Position numbers and translations under genes: made by a program | The notes under the pieces: generated by a model | Told to the model about the DNA's origin: nothing | The model's database searches: none | What the model saw: only the letters and a program-made list of their open reading frames with translations | Shown: in pieces, positions 34,341-44,209 of the stretch | Position numbering within the stretch: the stretch's first letter is position 1 | Layout of the letters: each line of letters begins with the position of its first letter | Source: Prorocentrum cordatum | Lineage: Eukaryota; Sar; Dinophyceae; Prorocentrales; Prorocentraceae | Reading direction: 5' to 3' | NCBI GenBank assembly: GCA_963575745.1 | Contig: CAUYUJ010003958.1 | Coordinates: 296,658 to 360,657, forward strand | DNA length: 64,000 nucleotides

Positions 34341-35275
34341 ATGGCTCCGCAGCAGCGGGGCTCGAACGAAGGGCGCGTCGCATTTCGGCAGGGGCGCGCG
34401 CGTCGGCCGCCGAGATCGGGAGCGCGCGTGCAGGCGCCGTGGCGCGATCTTCGTTAAGAAGTCTTCCCTCTCCTCCCTGTCCCCCCATCCCGCCGCCCTC
34501 AACGTCGGCTCCTCGCCGCCCGTTCCTCGTCGCTCCACGCCTGTTCGTTCTCCTCCAATTTCCTCTCCCGCTTCCTCGTTCTCTCCTTCCCATTTTCCCT
34601 CCATCCCATTGCATCCCTGGCACCCCAGCGAAGTTCGCAGTTCGAAGTTTGAAGTTCGGAGTTCGAAGGTCGCAGTTTGAATATCGAAGCTTCGCACTTC
34701 GAGGTTCGATCTTCGAACCTTCGTCATCTCGTCGTCGTAATCGTCGTCCTCGTTCGTCGTCGTCGTTCCTCGTCGGCGTCGATTGTCGTCGTCGTCGTCG
34801 CTCGTTGTCGTCGTCGCCGTCGTCGTCGTGGTCGGCGTCGTCGTCGTCGGTCGTCGTCGTCGCTGGTCGCCGTCTTGGTCATCGTCCTCGTCGTCGTCGT
34901 CGTGGTCGTCGTCGTCCTCGTTGTCGCCGTCGTGGTCATCGTGCTCGTCGTCGTCGTCGTCGTTGTCGTGAAACGCCCCACGTAGGAGGAGCAGAGAAGG
35001 GAGTAAGGAGAAATGAGCACGGTGGAGGGAGGAGGGAGGATTGAACAGGAAGAGGAGGGTGCAGGTGGAGGTAGAAGGGATGAGGTAGTTCAGAAGTGGG
35101 AGCAGCAGACTGGCGCAATGGGAAAAGCCATGTGAGTGCAGGGAGGGATGGAAATGCGATAAAGTGAAGCCGCAGCCGCTGCAGGCCTGCCCCCCGCCGC
35201 GCCCGCCCGCCTCCGCGACGGAACCGCGCAGGAGCCTCTGCCGAAGTCTCCGCAGCAGCGGGGACTGCCAGAGAA
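34305..35275 (+). repeat. Duplicated module, copy 1
   Basis: Closely similar to 36146-37195: the GCTCCGC-AGCA-GCGGGGC hairpin, a CT-rich stretch, GAAGTTCGAAG-type text, a (GTC)n block (34730-34975), a purine-rich stretch and a segment ending TCTCCGCAGCAGCGGGG. It ends at the start of the 35302 ORF, whereas copy 2 runs into a different ORF, so two ORFs share one upstream module. Confidence 0.85.
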
Positions 35276-35301
35276 GGCTCCTTCGCGGCCTTTGCGCCGC
35301 T

Positions 35302-35601
35302 ATGGCGAGCATCGCGGGCAAGCACGACGTCGATGACTTCGAGCTCATCGCGACGGAGGGCAGTGTTTGGAATTGGGCGACCATGATGGTGCGGTTTTTC
35401 CAGTGGCGCAATCGTTGCCGCCATGCGCGCGCCGTTGGAGAGAAGGGCCAGATGCTCGTCGACCAGGCGCGGCAGATGATGGAGGAGGCGCGCCGCACCG
35501 AGGAGAAGGGCAAGATGATGCTTGATATGTCGAAGAAGACGGCGAAGGACATCCCAGGCAATATTCGGAATTTTTGCCGCCAGCCGCACCAGGAGAGCTG
35601 A
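35302..35601 (+). CDS. Small hypothetical protein with helical C-terminus
   Basis: ATG 35302 (MASIAGKHDVDDFELIATEG) gives 99 codons. The frame is open upstream to about 35164, so an N-terminal extension is possible. The second half (GQMLVDQARQMMEEARRTEE and onwards) is helix-forming and charged. A hydrophobic-aromatic stretch WNWATMMVRFFQW precedes it. No family was recognised. It follows module copy 1. Confidence 0.45.
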   Translation: MASIAGKHDVDDFELIATEGSVWNWATMMVRFFQWRNRCRHARAVGEKGQMLVDQARQMMEEARRTEEKGKMMLDMSKKTAKDIPGNIRNFCRQPHQES

Positions 35602-35784
35602 GCGGCGATCGGAGCTGGGCCGATAGAGGAGGATGAGGAGGAAGAGGAGGGAGGATGAGGAGAGAAGGAGGAGGGGGATGAGGAGTTGGAGGCAGCACGC
35701 GCACCCGCGCTAAGAGCCGCCAGCCGCGCCCGTCTCCGAGCATGAAACCCGAGCTTGGCTGGAAGGGGGGAGGGTGGTAGCAGA

Positions 35785-36003
35785 AACAGCGCAGGACAGG
35801 GATGGGAGAGGTCACGCATCCGCCGCAGTAGCGGCGGTGGTACGACAGTTCTCATGGCGGCGCGGCGGTCGCTGAGAAATGGAGCACGTGCGTGGGCCTG
35901 CGTGCGCTTAATTATGAGTGCCTCTCGTCCCCTCCCCTCCTCTTCCTCCATGGGATCTCTCTCCTGGTGCATATCCCCTGCCAGGTCTCGTCCTGCTCCT
36001 CTA
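35785..36003 (+). repeat. Segment shared with 44210-44450
   Basis: Both copies contain GACAGGGATGGGAGAGGTCA, a GC hairpin (intact at 35820, decayed at 44256), ATGGCGGCGCGGCGGTCGCT and a pyrimidine-rich stretch ending CCAGGTCTCGTCCTGCTCCT. Confidence 0.85.
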
Positions 36004-36023
36004 TCCGCCCCCCCCTCGTCCGT

Positions 36024-36120
36024 TCCTGCCACCAGCCACATGGGGCGTTCTCAATCAACACCCCATTGAGTGTCCCCATGTGAAGGTTGCCCTTTGTCAT
36101 GAGGGCGGACTCGCAAGAGC
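36024..36120 (+). pseudogene. Fragment of the 41582 gene family
   Basis: Nearly the same as 42547-42641, which is coding there (ATWGVLNQLPIYCPHEK). Here the fragment is isolated and has small indels. It sits immediately before module copy 2. Confidence 0.8.
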
Positions 36121-36145
36121 CGAGTGGCTGAAGAACTAATTAGTA

Positions 36146-37195
36146 GTTTGGGGTCCGAGCAGCTCCCCAGACGATTTGGTTGTGGAGTAGGTGGCTCCGC
36201 AGCAGCGGGGCTCGAATGAAGGGCGCGTTGCATTTCTGCAGGGGCGCGCGCGTCGGCCGCCGAGATCGGGGGCGCGCGTGCAGGCGCCGTGGCGCGATTT
36301 TCGTTTTGAAGTCTCCCCTCTCCTCCCTGTCCCCCCATCCCGCCGCCCTCAACGGCGGCTCCTCGCCGCCCGTTCCTCGTCGCTCCACGCCTGTTCGTTC
36401 TCCTCCAACTTCCTCTCCCGCTTCCTCGTTTTTCCTTCCCATTTTCCCTCCATCCCAGTCCATCCCTGGCACCCCAGCGACGTTCGCAGTTAGAAGCTGG
36501 AAGTTCGGAGTTCGGAGATCGAAGTTTGAATTTCGAAGCTTCGCACTTCGAGGTTCGATCTTCGATCCTTCGTCATCTCGTCGTCGCAATCGTCGTCCTC
36601 GTTCGTCGTCGTCGTTCCTCGTCGGCGTCGGTTGTCGTCGTCGTCGTCGCTCGTTGTCGTCCTCGCCGTCGTCGCCGTGGTCGGCGCCGTCGTCGTCGAT
36701 CGTCGTCGTCGCTAGTCGTCGTCGCTGGTAGCCGTCGTGGTCATCGTCCTCGTCGTCGTCGTCGTCGTGGTCGTCGTTGTCCTCGTTGTCGCCGTCGTGG
36801 TCATCGTTCTCGTCGGCGTCGTCGTCGTCGTCGTTGTCGTGAAACGCCCCACGTAGGAGGAGCAGAGAAGGGAGCAATGAGAAATGAGCGCGGTGGAGGG
36901 AGGAGGGGGGACTGAACAGGAAGAGGAGGGAGCAGGCAGAGGTAGAAGGGATGAGGTAGTTCAGAAGTGGGAGCAGCAGACTGGCGCAAGGGGAAAAGTC
37001 ATTTGAGCGCAGGGGGGGATGGCATTGCGATGAAGTGAATCCGCAGCCGTTGCAGGTCTGCCCCCCGCCGCGCCCGCCCGCCTCCGCGACGGGAGCGGCC
37101 CAGGGCATGGGGCGGCAAGGCGCGACTGGAACCGCGCAGGAACCCCTGCCGAAGTCTCCGCAGCAGCGGGGGCTGCCAGAGGAGGCACCTGATGC
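36146..37195 (+). repeat. Duplicated module, copy 2
   Basis: Counterpart of 34305-35275. It carries an extra segment of about 33 bases around 37093-37125 and the same two GC hairpins (36194 and 37156). The (GTC)n part is at 36580-36840. Confidence 0.85.
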
Positions 37196-39161
37196 AGTTC
37201 CGCAGGGACTGGCAGATTCAGCACCAGCCTCCGCAGCAGCGGGGGAGGAGGGTGCAACGCAACTTCGGACATTGCTTTCGTCGTTTTCTGGTGCCCAGGC
37301 AAGCGCGTCGCGGAGCCTGCTGGTTGCTCAGGAAATGATGGGGAAGGGCGAGATCGAAGAGGCGCGGAAGTTAACGGCCGCCGCCAACCTCCTTGTAGTC
37401 ACAACGGCTAAGGAGGCGGCTTCCGCAGCAGCGGGGGCATCCGTGGAGCCAGGCGCCGCCGCAGTGGCAATCGAGCCTGGACAGAACGCCACCCGCTCCG
37501 ATGACCCGAGACCAAGATCTCCCTGCACGACTAATTGGCGACAACGGCAGGCTCTGATCGCAGCACGCAAACTGCGTGACAGCTCCCCCGCAGCAGCGGG
37601 GGCCCGCGTGACCGAGCCTCTCGCCCTGACCTCGAAGGCGCGGTCGCCAGCGCTTCCTGTCCAAGAGGGCTTCCCAGAGGAAGGCCGCCCGCACTTCCCA
37701 TCGGAAGAGCGCGGCCCGAGCCATTCCAAGCCACTTGTGCCCCTGCTGTACGACGACGAAGACCATGTGCAGGAGGGGCAGACAGAGGCGCGCGTGAATC
37801 TGGCTTTTGCTTCCCTCGTCCTGCGCGCGGGCGCCTCCCTGTCGGATTGGGTCGCAGCTGTCAGGGACAGGCGCAAAGGGGTCGTCTTAGTCTCCTTCGA
37901 GCCTGGTGCACCCATCAATCGCGATCAGCGGAAGCAATGTCTCGACGATCTCATCCGCCAGAGTGGCTTCCACGGGAAGGTCGCGCGCGAGTGTGTCGGG
38001 GCTCTCCTCTGGGTTCCCGAGCGCGTCGAGCAGTGCGAGGTGCTTCGCTGGCACTCCCACGGGAAGTTCCTGGTTCAGGCCTGGTCGGTGACCCTGGCAG
38101 CGGTGGCTCACAATCCGAAAGCAAAGGAAGGCAAACTCTCCATAGCAGTGGGGGGCGTGTTCTTCCGACACCAGACGAGCCTCGCGGGAAACCCGTGGCC
38201 CGAAAACTTCCGCAACGGGCTGCGGAACCTGGCGCTGTGGCACCGAGTGCGTATTCTCGCCGGGATCTTCGACGCAGACAGGGGCGATCTTTCGGAGCTG
38301 CTCAGAAGTTGCGGCGCGTCTGGTACAGGCGTACTCGGCTTGGCTTTGTGGTGTCCGAAAAAAGATTGTCACGTGACGCACCCGCACTACATCGTGATTC
38401 TTGGCCCCGCTCAGGTTCGCGAGTGCCCTGCGAGCGAGCAGCCGGATCTGCCGCACTGGTGGAATCAGGTTTTCCAGCCTCCGCAGCAGCGGGGGCTCCT
38501 CACCAGGCTGGAGCACCGCCAGTTGGATTGGGCGGCGCGTCCGACCTGGGCCAGGCTCACGGACGCGGAGCGCAAGGAGCAGGATACATATGACTGGCCG
38601 CACTTGCACAGGGTGATCCACAAGGCCCTGGATGCGAACCGCCTCACGGAACACTGCCACACACTGTTCGTTTTCATAGAAGCCAAGAACAGGAAGTCTG
38701 GCAAAGGCGCCGCGGCCAGGAAGAAGGATCGGAAGCGGGAAGCCAAGTGGGAAAAACGGCGGGGAAAGTGGGCGGAGACAGAACCCGAAGCAACGGCCTC
38801 CGCAGCAGCGGAGGCGCACGGAGACCAGGAGGAGGCGGAGACAGAATCTGAAGCAGCAGCCTCCGCAGCAGCGGGGGCGCACGGAGCCCAGGAGGAGCTC
38901 GAGGGCGACGAGGCCCCGCTCTGGGTCGACTCCTGCAGCCCCACGCCGCCCCAGGACGAACAGAGCAACCCTGACAGAGGTGAGAGGGAGGAGAGAAGAA
39001 GGAGAAGGAGAAGAAGAAGAAGAATAACAAGAATAATAATAATAATAATAATAATAACGATATCAGGAGCAGAACCCCAAAGAGGACGAAGCCCTCGCAG
39101 CAGCGGGGGGGCAGCCGTTCCACACGCAGAGAGCGGGAGCAGAGGGGCAGAGACCGAATGA
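37107..39161 (+). CDS. Large hypothetical protein of the hairpin-rich gene block
   Basis: The first ATG of the frame is 37107 (MGRQGATGTAQEPLPKS). The frame gives 684 codons, though coding may end by splicing at a GTGAG donor (38980) just before AGA/AAT triplets that read poly-Arg and poly-Ile. Residues about 220-540 form a coherent domain with LVSFEPGAPINRDQRKQCLD, WHRVRILAGIFDADRGDLSE and CHVTHPHYIVILGP, which I cannot assign. A Lys/Arg-rich segment (KGAAARKKDRKREAKWEKRR) resembles a nuclear signal. Nine GC hairpins lie in the frame and read PQQRG or AAAGA. It follows module copy 2. Confidence 0.6.
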   Translation: MGRQGATGTAQEPLPKSPQQRGLPEEAPDAVPQGLADSAPASAAAGEEGATQLRTLLSSFSGAQASASRSLLVAQEMMGKGEIEEARKLTAAANLLVVTTAKEAASAAAGASVEPGAAAVAIEPGQNATRSDDPRPRSPCTTNWRQRQALIAARKLRDSSPAAAGARVTEPLALTSKARSPALPVQEGFPEEGRPHFPSEERGPSHSKPLVPLLYDDEDHVQEGQTEARVNLAFASLVLRAGASLSDWVAAVRDRRKGVVLVSFEPGAPINRDQRKQCLDDLIRQSGFHGKVARECVGALLWVPERVEQCEVLRWHSHGKFLVQAWSVTLAAVAHNPKAKEGKLSIAVGGVFFRHQTSLAGNPWPENFRNGLRNLALWHRVRILAGIFDADRGDLSELLRSCGASGTGVLGLALWCPKKDCHVTHPHYIVILGPAQVRECPASEQPDLPHWWNQVFQPPQQRGLLTRLEHRQLDWAARPTWARLTDAERKEQDTYDWPHLHRVIHKALDANRLTEHCHTLFVFIEAKNRKSGKGAAARKKDRKREAKWEKRRGKWAETEPEATASAAAEAHGDQEEAETESEAAASAAAGAHGAQEELEGDEAPLWVDSCSPTPPQDEQSNPDRGEREERRRRRRRRRRITRIIIIIIIITISGAEPQRGRSPRSSGGAAVPHAESGSRGAETE

Positions 39162-39672
39162 GGAGAGCGCCCTCGCAGCAGCGGGGGCGCAGCCGCTCCA
39201 GGCGCAGAGGGCAGGAGCAGAGGGGGCGCAGCCGCTCCAGACGCAGTGGGCAGGTGGAGGGCGGCGACCGCAGGGCGGCGTGGGCAGGGTGGCTCCTGCC
39301 CACGCCGCCCGCGCACCCACCCCGCGCAGGTCAGGTGGTGCTGATGCCGAGAGGATGGCGCCCGCTCCTCCCAGCCCAGATATGCCGTCCGCCAGGCATG
39401 CCGCCAATGATGCCACCACCACGGCCACCTCCCCCGCGTGGAGGAGGACGCCGCGGGGCCCCCCCGCTGGAGGAGACACCGCGCCCCACGGCAGCGCGGC
39501 TCGTCCCGAGCCAGCCGCCGCACCCTCCGCCGAAGCGGCTCCTGCCAAGAGAGTCGCAGACGCCCCCCCCTCTGGCAGCGCCGCTCGTCCCGAGGCCGCC
39601 GCCGCAGCCTCCCCCGCCGCAGCTCCTCTCCAGGGAGTCGCCGCCTCCTGCGGACCCGTTTGCGTTCAGTGA
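39067..39672 (+). CDS. Possible downstream exon, Ala/Pro-rich
   Basis: After CAG at 39064-39066 another frame reads EQNPKEDEALAAAGGQPF. It continues through QPLQTQWAGGGRRPQGGVG and a Pro/Ala/Arg-rich stretch to a stop at 39672. This is more natural than the frame ending at 39161, but an exact frame-keeping join to the upstream ORF could not be found. Two GC hairpins lie inside, including the 10-bp-stem one at 39167-39190. Confidence 0.3.
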   Translation, partial: EQNPKEDEALAAAGGQPFHTQRAGAEGQRPNEESALAAAGAQPLQAQRAGAEGAQPLQTQWAGGGRRPQGGVGRVAPAHAARAPTPRRSGGADAERMAPAPPSPDMPSARHAANDATTTATSPAWRRTPRGPPAGGDTAPHGSAARPEPAAAPSAEAAPAKRVADAPPSGSAARPEAAAAASPAAAPLQGVAASCGPVCVQ

Positions 39673-39745
39673 CGCGTTCGAGGCATTGCAGTCGCGGCGC
39701 CGCAGCCCTTCACGCGACTCCAGCTGACCGCGCGCGGCTGCGGAG

Positions 39746-39785
39746 ACCTCCGCAGCAGCGGGGGTGGTCTCCGCAGCAGCGGGGG
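39746..39785 (+). repeat. Two GC hairpins two bases apart
   Basis: 39746-39765 (perfect 8-bp stem) is followed at 39768-39785 by a second copy with T:G pairs, giving a double-hairpin arrangement just after the Ala/Pro-rich frame ends. Confidence 0.85.
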
Positions 39786-39939
39786 TTATCATAAGAGATC
39801 TGAGGCGCGGGCTCGGCGCGCGCGCGCGCGAGGAGCCAGGCGCTCGCATTGAGCGGCTGAGGAAATCGTCGTCGTTGTCGTCGTGCTCGTCGTCGTCGTT
39901 TGCTTTTTGCTGGGGGGGAAAGGAGGACGAGCAAGAGGA

Positions 39940-40217
39940 GGAGGAGGAGGAGGAGGGCGAGGAGGAGGAGGAGGAGGAGGAGGAGGAGGACCAGGACCGA
40001 CACCAGGACCGGGACCGGGACCAGGGGAAGAGCGGGACCGGGACCGGGACCGGGACAGGGATGGGGAGCCCAGGACGGGCAGCAGGACCGACCACGGGAC
40101 CGGGACTGGGACCGGGACCGGGACCGGGGCCGGGACCGGGAACGGGGGTGCTGGTCCCGGTCCCGGTCCCGGTGTCGGTGCTGGCCCCGGTGCCGGGCCC
40201 CCGGTCCCGGTCCCGCT
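39940..40217 (+). repeat. (GGA)n then opposing GGGACC / GGTCCC hexamer blocks
   Basis: (GGA)n at 39940-39990 leads into GGGACC-type hexamers (40008-40145). These are followed by GGTCCC-type hexamers (40152-40217). The two blocks are inverted relative to each other and could fold into one long hairpin. Confidence 0.85.
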
Positions 40218-40283
40218 CCATGTGTCAGCTCTTTGTCCCGCTCCCGATCTCTGCCGTGCCGTTTGGGTTCGAGATCGCCAGCC

Positions 40284-40754
40284 ATGAAGGTTAGGAAGCC
40301 CGACACAAGGATCGGGCGATGCCGCGTCGGCGAGAAGAGGAATAGGAAACCCGACACAAGGACGGGGCGATGCCGCGTCGGCGAGAAGAGGGCTTCTCGG
40401 AAACCGGACCACAGACCTCATTCGAGCAAGCGCGCTGGGGCGGCGGCTCGACCCGCGGCAGCGTCGGCGAAGGCGGCCGCGCGGCCGCTAGCTCGGCGCA
40501 AGGCGAGCTCCAAGAAACCAGCCCTCGCAGCAGCGGGGGCTGCTGTAGCCCTCGCAGCAGCGGGGGCTGCTGTCTTGGAGCGTGGTGGGTTGTGGGATGA
40601 GAAGACTGCTCGGAGGACAGGCGTGGAAGATGACGATCCATTCGATCAGGCACTTTGGTACCGCGACCATTGGGGCAACTGGTACAAACCAGGGTCCAAG
40701 ATGCCGCCAGTCGGCAGCTCCTGGCAAGAAGGCGCCGACCCCGTTCGGATGTAA
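40284..40754 (+). CDS. Small basic hypothetical protein
   Basis: ATG 40284 (MKVRKPDTRIGRCRVGEKR) gives 156 codons to TAA 40752-40754. It starts with two repeats of KPDTRxGRCRVGEKR and continues Lys/Arg/Ala-rich. It ends with an acidic and aromatic segment (DQALWYRDHWGNWYKPGSKM). Two GC hairpins within a 27-base tandem duplication (40521-40567) encode alanine runs. The basic composition suggests nucleic-acid binding, which is inference. No family was recognised. Confidence 0.5.
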   Translation: MKVRKPDTRIGRCRVGEKRNRKPDTRTGRCRVGEKRASRKPDHRPHSSKRAGAAARPAAASAKAAARPLARRKASSKKPALAAAGAAVALAAAGAAVLERGGLWDEKTARRTGVEDDDPFDQALWYRDHWGNWYKPGSKMPPVGSSWQEGADPVRM

Positions 40755-40816
40755 TTACGGGGCGGATGAACACGACAGTGCCCCCAGATGGTTGACTGTA
40801 CGGTCCTCAGGATGAC

Positions 40817-40874
40817 CGCGACATCCCGAGCGCACAAGGGGAGCGCCCCTCCGCAGCAGCGGAGGGATGTCGCG
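40817..40874 (+). repeat. GC hairpin nested in a wider inverted repeat
   Basis: The hairpin 40847-40866 (perfect 8-bp stem) lies within 11-bp arms CGCGACATCCC (40817-40827) and GGGATGTCGCG (40864-40874), the right arms overlapping by three bases. It begins about 60 bases after the stop of the 40284 ORF. Confidence 0.7.
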
Positions 40875-41114
40875 CGAATTTCGCCGAGGGGGGGTGACCT
40901 CGGCGGAGGGGCGCGCTCGCGCGCGCGCGGGGGAGCGCGGTTTCGCGCGTCGCGTGCGGCATCGCATGCGGTGTGGGGAAAAAACACGACATCTGTGCTG
41001 TCATCTGTGTCCTGCTCTCTCCTTTGCTTCGCTTCCCCTTGCATTCCCTCCTGCAATCCCCCGCCCGCCATTATGTCTTTGTAGTGATCATCGCTTCCAT
41101 ACACGCAACTCACA

Positions 41115-41180
41115 CAGCGCCCCCTTCTCTCACAGATGGGTTCGGGGTGGGAAATCTTTCTCTCACAGAGGGGGGGCCGA
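41115..41180 (+). repeat. Degenerate CTCTGYGACAGAG units
   Basis: CTCTCACAGATGGG and CTCTCACAGAGGGGGG resemble the hairpin arrays at 32.6 and 44.6 kb. They again lie upstream of a plus-strand ORF (41582). Confidence 0.4.
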
Positions 41181-41256
41181 TGTATCAATGATTCTCCTGT
41201 TCAGGCGGATGTGCGCGCATCGAAAAAACTGAGAAGGCCGCGTCGACCCGCCGTTC

Positions 41257-41402
<146 letters not shown>

Positions 41403-41581
41403 TTCCTCTCCTTCTCCTTTTGCTCAAGTGCGGGCAGGCCGCGGATCCGTGAGGCCCCTCCTTCTGTCCGCGCGCGCGACAGGCACTCGTGCTTTAAGCG
41501 GGGCCCCGCAGCAGCGGGGGCAACCGTCGCGGAGAATCTGTTTGGGAAGCTGCCCCCGCAGCAGCGGGGGCGCCTGGATAG

Positions 41582-44032
41582 ATGTCCGAGGACATCAAGT
41601 CAGGTCCCCTGAATGATGCCGCCACGTTGCGCAGCCGCTATGCCTTGAAGGACTCCGAGGGCCAGCGGCTGAAGGCCAAACTTTCCTTGGAGGATATCTG
41701 CGTCCACCCGCAGAACAGAGGTGGGACGTGCCCCTCCGCTGCCAGAGTGGTTAATCTCCTGTGTGGCATTCTGAAAGACAGGTTCCTCTTGAACGAGGCG
41801 CAGCACGAAGCAGTGGTTGTTCAGGAACTCCCTGCTGGGAAGAAGGCCGATTGCGAGCGCCTCCATGGCAGGCCGTGCACGGCGCACGCGGACCACAACT
41901 GGCAGAAAACGGAGTCCGTGGAGGCTCTACGCTCGGCGTGCACAAGCTTGTCAACGTTCAACTACGGGGCGCTGAGCCACTGCACCCTAACCCTTGGTCT
42001 GCTGAGCCTCAAGCACGGCGCAGTGTGGGTCATTCCCGAAGACCACAAAGGATGCGGTTTGGAGGAGTTCCAGACAGGTACAGGTGGCTCCTGGGATATC
42101 CCAAAAATGCGTCGCGCACCGAAGTTCACAGAACTCATGGACGTGCTCGATAACGGTTTGCTTTGCGAGGTGCTCTCGTGGGAAATTCACTTCGATGCCG
42201 TCTTCGCGCAAGGTCCCGCGATCATTTCCGCGGCCCTGAACGACCCACAGGGAAAAGGTGTGACCTCTCACGAAATCGAGGTCCTGACGTCCGTCGCTGA
42301 TTTCGTCGCCGCCGCAGCAGCGGCGGGCAAGAAAGCATCGTGGGGATCTGAGACAGGACACCCCGTGAATATCTCGCGCGACGCTGTTCTCAAGGCTTGC
42401 GCGCAACGACATCCCGAGTACGCCAAGGCCAAATGGTTCGAGGACATGTTCACTTTCGTCATCAACGTGGGGGCCGCATCAGGGCAGCTCATACCGCAAA
42501 TTCTAGATGATGATAGACGTTGGGTGGATCACAAAATACGCTCCCTGGCACCAGCCACATGGGGCGTTCTCAACCAACTCCCCATATATTGTCCCCATGA
42601 GAAGGTTGCCCTTGTCATGAGGGCGTACTCGCAAGAGCCGAGGTGCGGACAATGCCCCGCGCCGGAAACGGCTTGGGGACACAGCGAGGGCAGCAGTCGG
42701 GCACAGGAGCTCAATTCTTTGATGGGGCATGTCCGTCGCACATTGGCCCCCGCATCAGCGGAGGCCCACGGGGAGGAGAAGAGCGCGATTTTGACCGCGG
42801 GGGCGGTTCTGACTGCGACGGACACCTTCTACCAGGCGTACGTAAGGGTGAAGGCTAACAAACCTCGTCTGGAGGCAGTTGTGGAGGCCGTGTGCGAGAC
42901 AGTGCGTCCGTACTATGCTGAAGTACGCGAGGCCTGGCAGAAAATGGAAAAGAACGCACAGAAAGAGTTCCCGCCCCCTCCTGCGCCGTGGACCGACAAG
43001 TTGCCCGCGGCCCCCGAGAAACCCGCTGGCCCTCGCAGCAGCGGAGGTGGCGAGGGCTCTCGCCCGCAGCCTGTATTGATAGAGTTCAACGAAGAAGACA
43101 AGCCTCTGAACAGGCAGATGTCTGAAGTGTCCAAGCCCGTGAACAGCCTGATGGTGGTCCCAGTGAAATCGTGGCACGCTTCGGCTCCGTCTGGCAATCT
43201 CGACACAGACAGGTGGCACCAAGCAAGCATCGCGGAAGTCATGACAGGCTTCCATCGTCACGCGGACACTTGCGCCCAACCCGTCCAGATGCAATATGAC
43301 GTTCAAGCCAAGAGTGTCCATGTGGTGGCTACTGAGGACATCGCCGAGGGGAAACTGATGCTCTTCCCTTGCTGCCCCACCGCGAAGATTTCCCCGAAAG
43401 TCTCGAGCAACCCGCGGGCAGTGGAGGTGCTAGTCGGTGAGAAACGTCCGACTCCTGTCAAGAAAATGGAAAAATATTGGGCACAACCTGATTTCAAATT
43501 ACCAGAGCTGGAGCTCAAGCCCGCGCCGCAGGAAGCGGCCTCCGCAGCAGCGGGGGCTGCACAGGGCGAGGCGCCCGTGGGTCCGCAGCTCGACGAGGCG
43601 GCCCCCGCAGCAGCGGCGCCTGCACAGGGCGAGGCCGAACAGGCAGAGAATCCGTACCAGTTTAAGTTCGGAGGCACCGAGTCCTTGCACTTCTTTTGGG
43701 GAGTTGAGAGGATGACACCAGAAGAACTTGCCCGAGCCCAGCTAGTGCAGGGACAGGAGCACTGGAAGTTCAACGTTGCACTTCGACCGCACGAGTTCCA
43801 GACAATGACAAAGTGCCAACCAGCCGCACCCTTCCGCGTCTGCAGCGTGCTTGTCCCGTGCATGCACAACACGGTGCCGCTGGTGCGCGGAGATCGGCTG
43901 GTGCTGCAGATCACAAATGAGAAGAGGGCCACCGACACCCAAAAAGGAGAAGCAGGCATGGCAAAAGGAGCAGAAAGAGCAGGAGAAGAAACGGAAGAAG
44001 GACGCCGAGGAGGGACGGAAAACCCCCAATAG
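41582..44032 (+). CDS. 816-residue hypothetical protein of the hairpin-rich block
   Basis: ATG 41582 (MSEDIKSGPLNDAATLRSRY) opens 816 codons. The N-terminal 470 residues are a coherent Cys/His-containing domain (GRPCTAHADHNWQKTES, ATWGVLNQLPIYCPHEK). A Pro-rich linker and a second domain follow (VHVVATEDIAEGKLMLFPCC, TESLHFFWGVERMTPEELAR). Neither is assigned. Near 43930 another frame reads more naturally (KKEKQAWQKEQKEQEKKRKK) to a stop at 44075, so a small indel may have altered the tail. GC hairpins at 42309, 42745, 43030, 43538 and 43605 are inside the frame. A 95-base piece is copied at 36024. Confidence 0.65.
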   Translation: MSEDIKSGPLNDAATLRSRYALKDSEGQRLKAKLSLEDICVHPQNRGGTCPSAARVVNLLCGILKDRFLLNEAQHEAVVVQELPAGKKADCERLHGRPCTAHADHNWQKTESVEALRSACTSLSTFNYGALSHCTLTLGLLSLKHGAVWVIPEDHKGCGLEEFQTGTGGSWDIPKMRRAPKFTELMDVLDNGLLCEVLSWEIHFDAVFAQGPAIISAALNDPQGKGVTSHEIEVLTSVADFVAAAAAAGKKASWGSETGHPVNISRDAVLKACAQRHPEYAKAKWFEDMFTFVINVGAASGQLIPQILDDDRRWVDHKIRSLAPATWGVLNQLPIYCPHEKVALVMRAYSQEPRCGQCPAPETAWGHSEGSSRAQELNSLMGHVRRTLAPASAEAHGEEKSAILTAGAVLTATDTFYQAYVRVKANKPRLEAVVEAVCETVRPYYAEVREAWQKMEKNAQKEFPPPPAPWTDKLPAAPEKPAGPRSSGGGEGSRPQPVLIEFNEEDKPLNRQMSEVSKPVNSLMVVPVKSWHASAPSGNLDTDRWHQASIAEVMTGFHRHADTCAQPVQMQYDVQAKSVHVVATEDIAEGKLMLFPCCPTAKISPKVSSNPRAVEVLVGEKRPTPVKKMEKYWAQPDFKLPELELKPAPQEAASAAAGAAQGEAPVGPQLDEAAPAAAAPAQGEAEQAENPYQFKFGGTESLHFFWGVERMTPEELARAQLVQGQEHWKFNVALRPHEFQTMTKCQPAAPFRVCSVLVPCMHNTVPLVRGDRLVLQITNEKRATDTQKGEAGMAKGAERAGEETEEGRRGGTENPQ

Positions 44033-44209
44033 CGGCAAGATGACAATCCCTGGCCAGGGGGCCCACTTCGTGTGATCCCGCCGCAGCAGCGGAGGGTGCG
44101 CGAAACGGGGCGGCAGATGACAGCGGCCGATGATCCACCCGTCGCAGCCCGCAGCCGTCAGCTGGAGGGGAGGAGGAAAAGGGCGGGGAGAGGAGGTCGA
44201 AGAGGGAGG

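Noticed and set aside
34128-37108. Long minus-strand frames opposite the duplicated module (637 and 322 codons)
   Set aside because: They cross CT-rich and (GTC)n repeats and lie antisense to better plus-strand ORFs; no domain seen.
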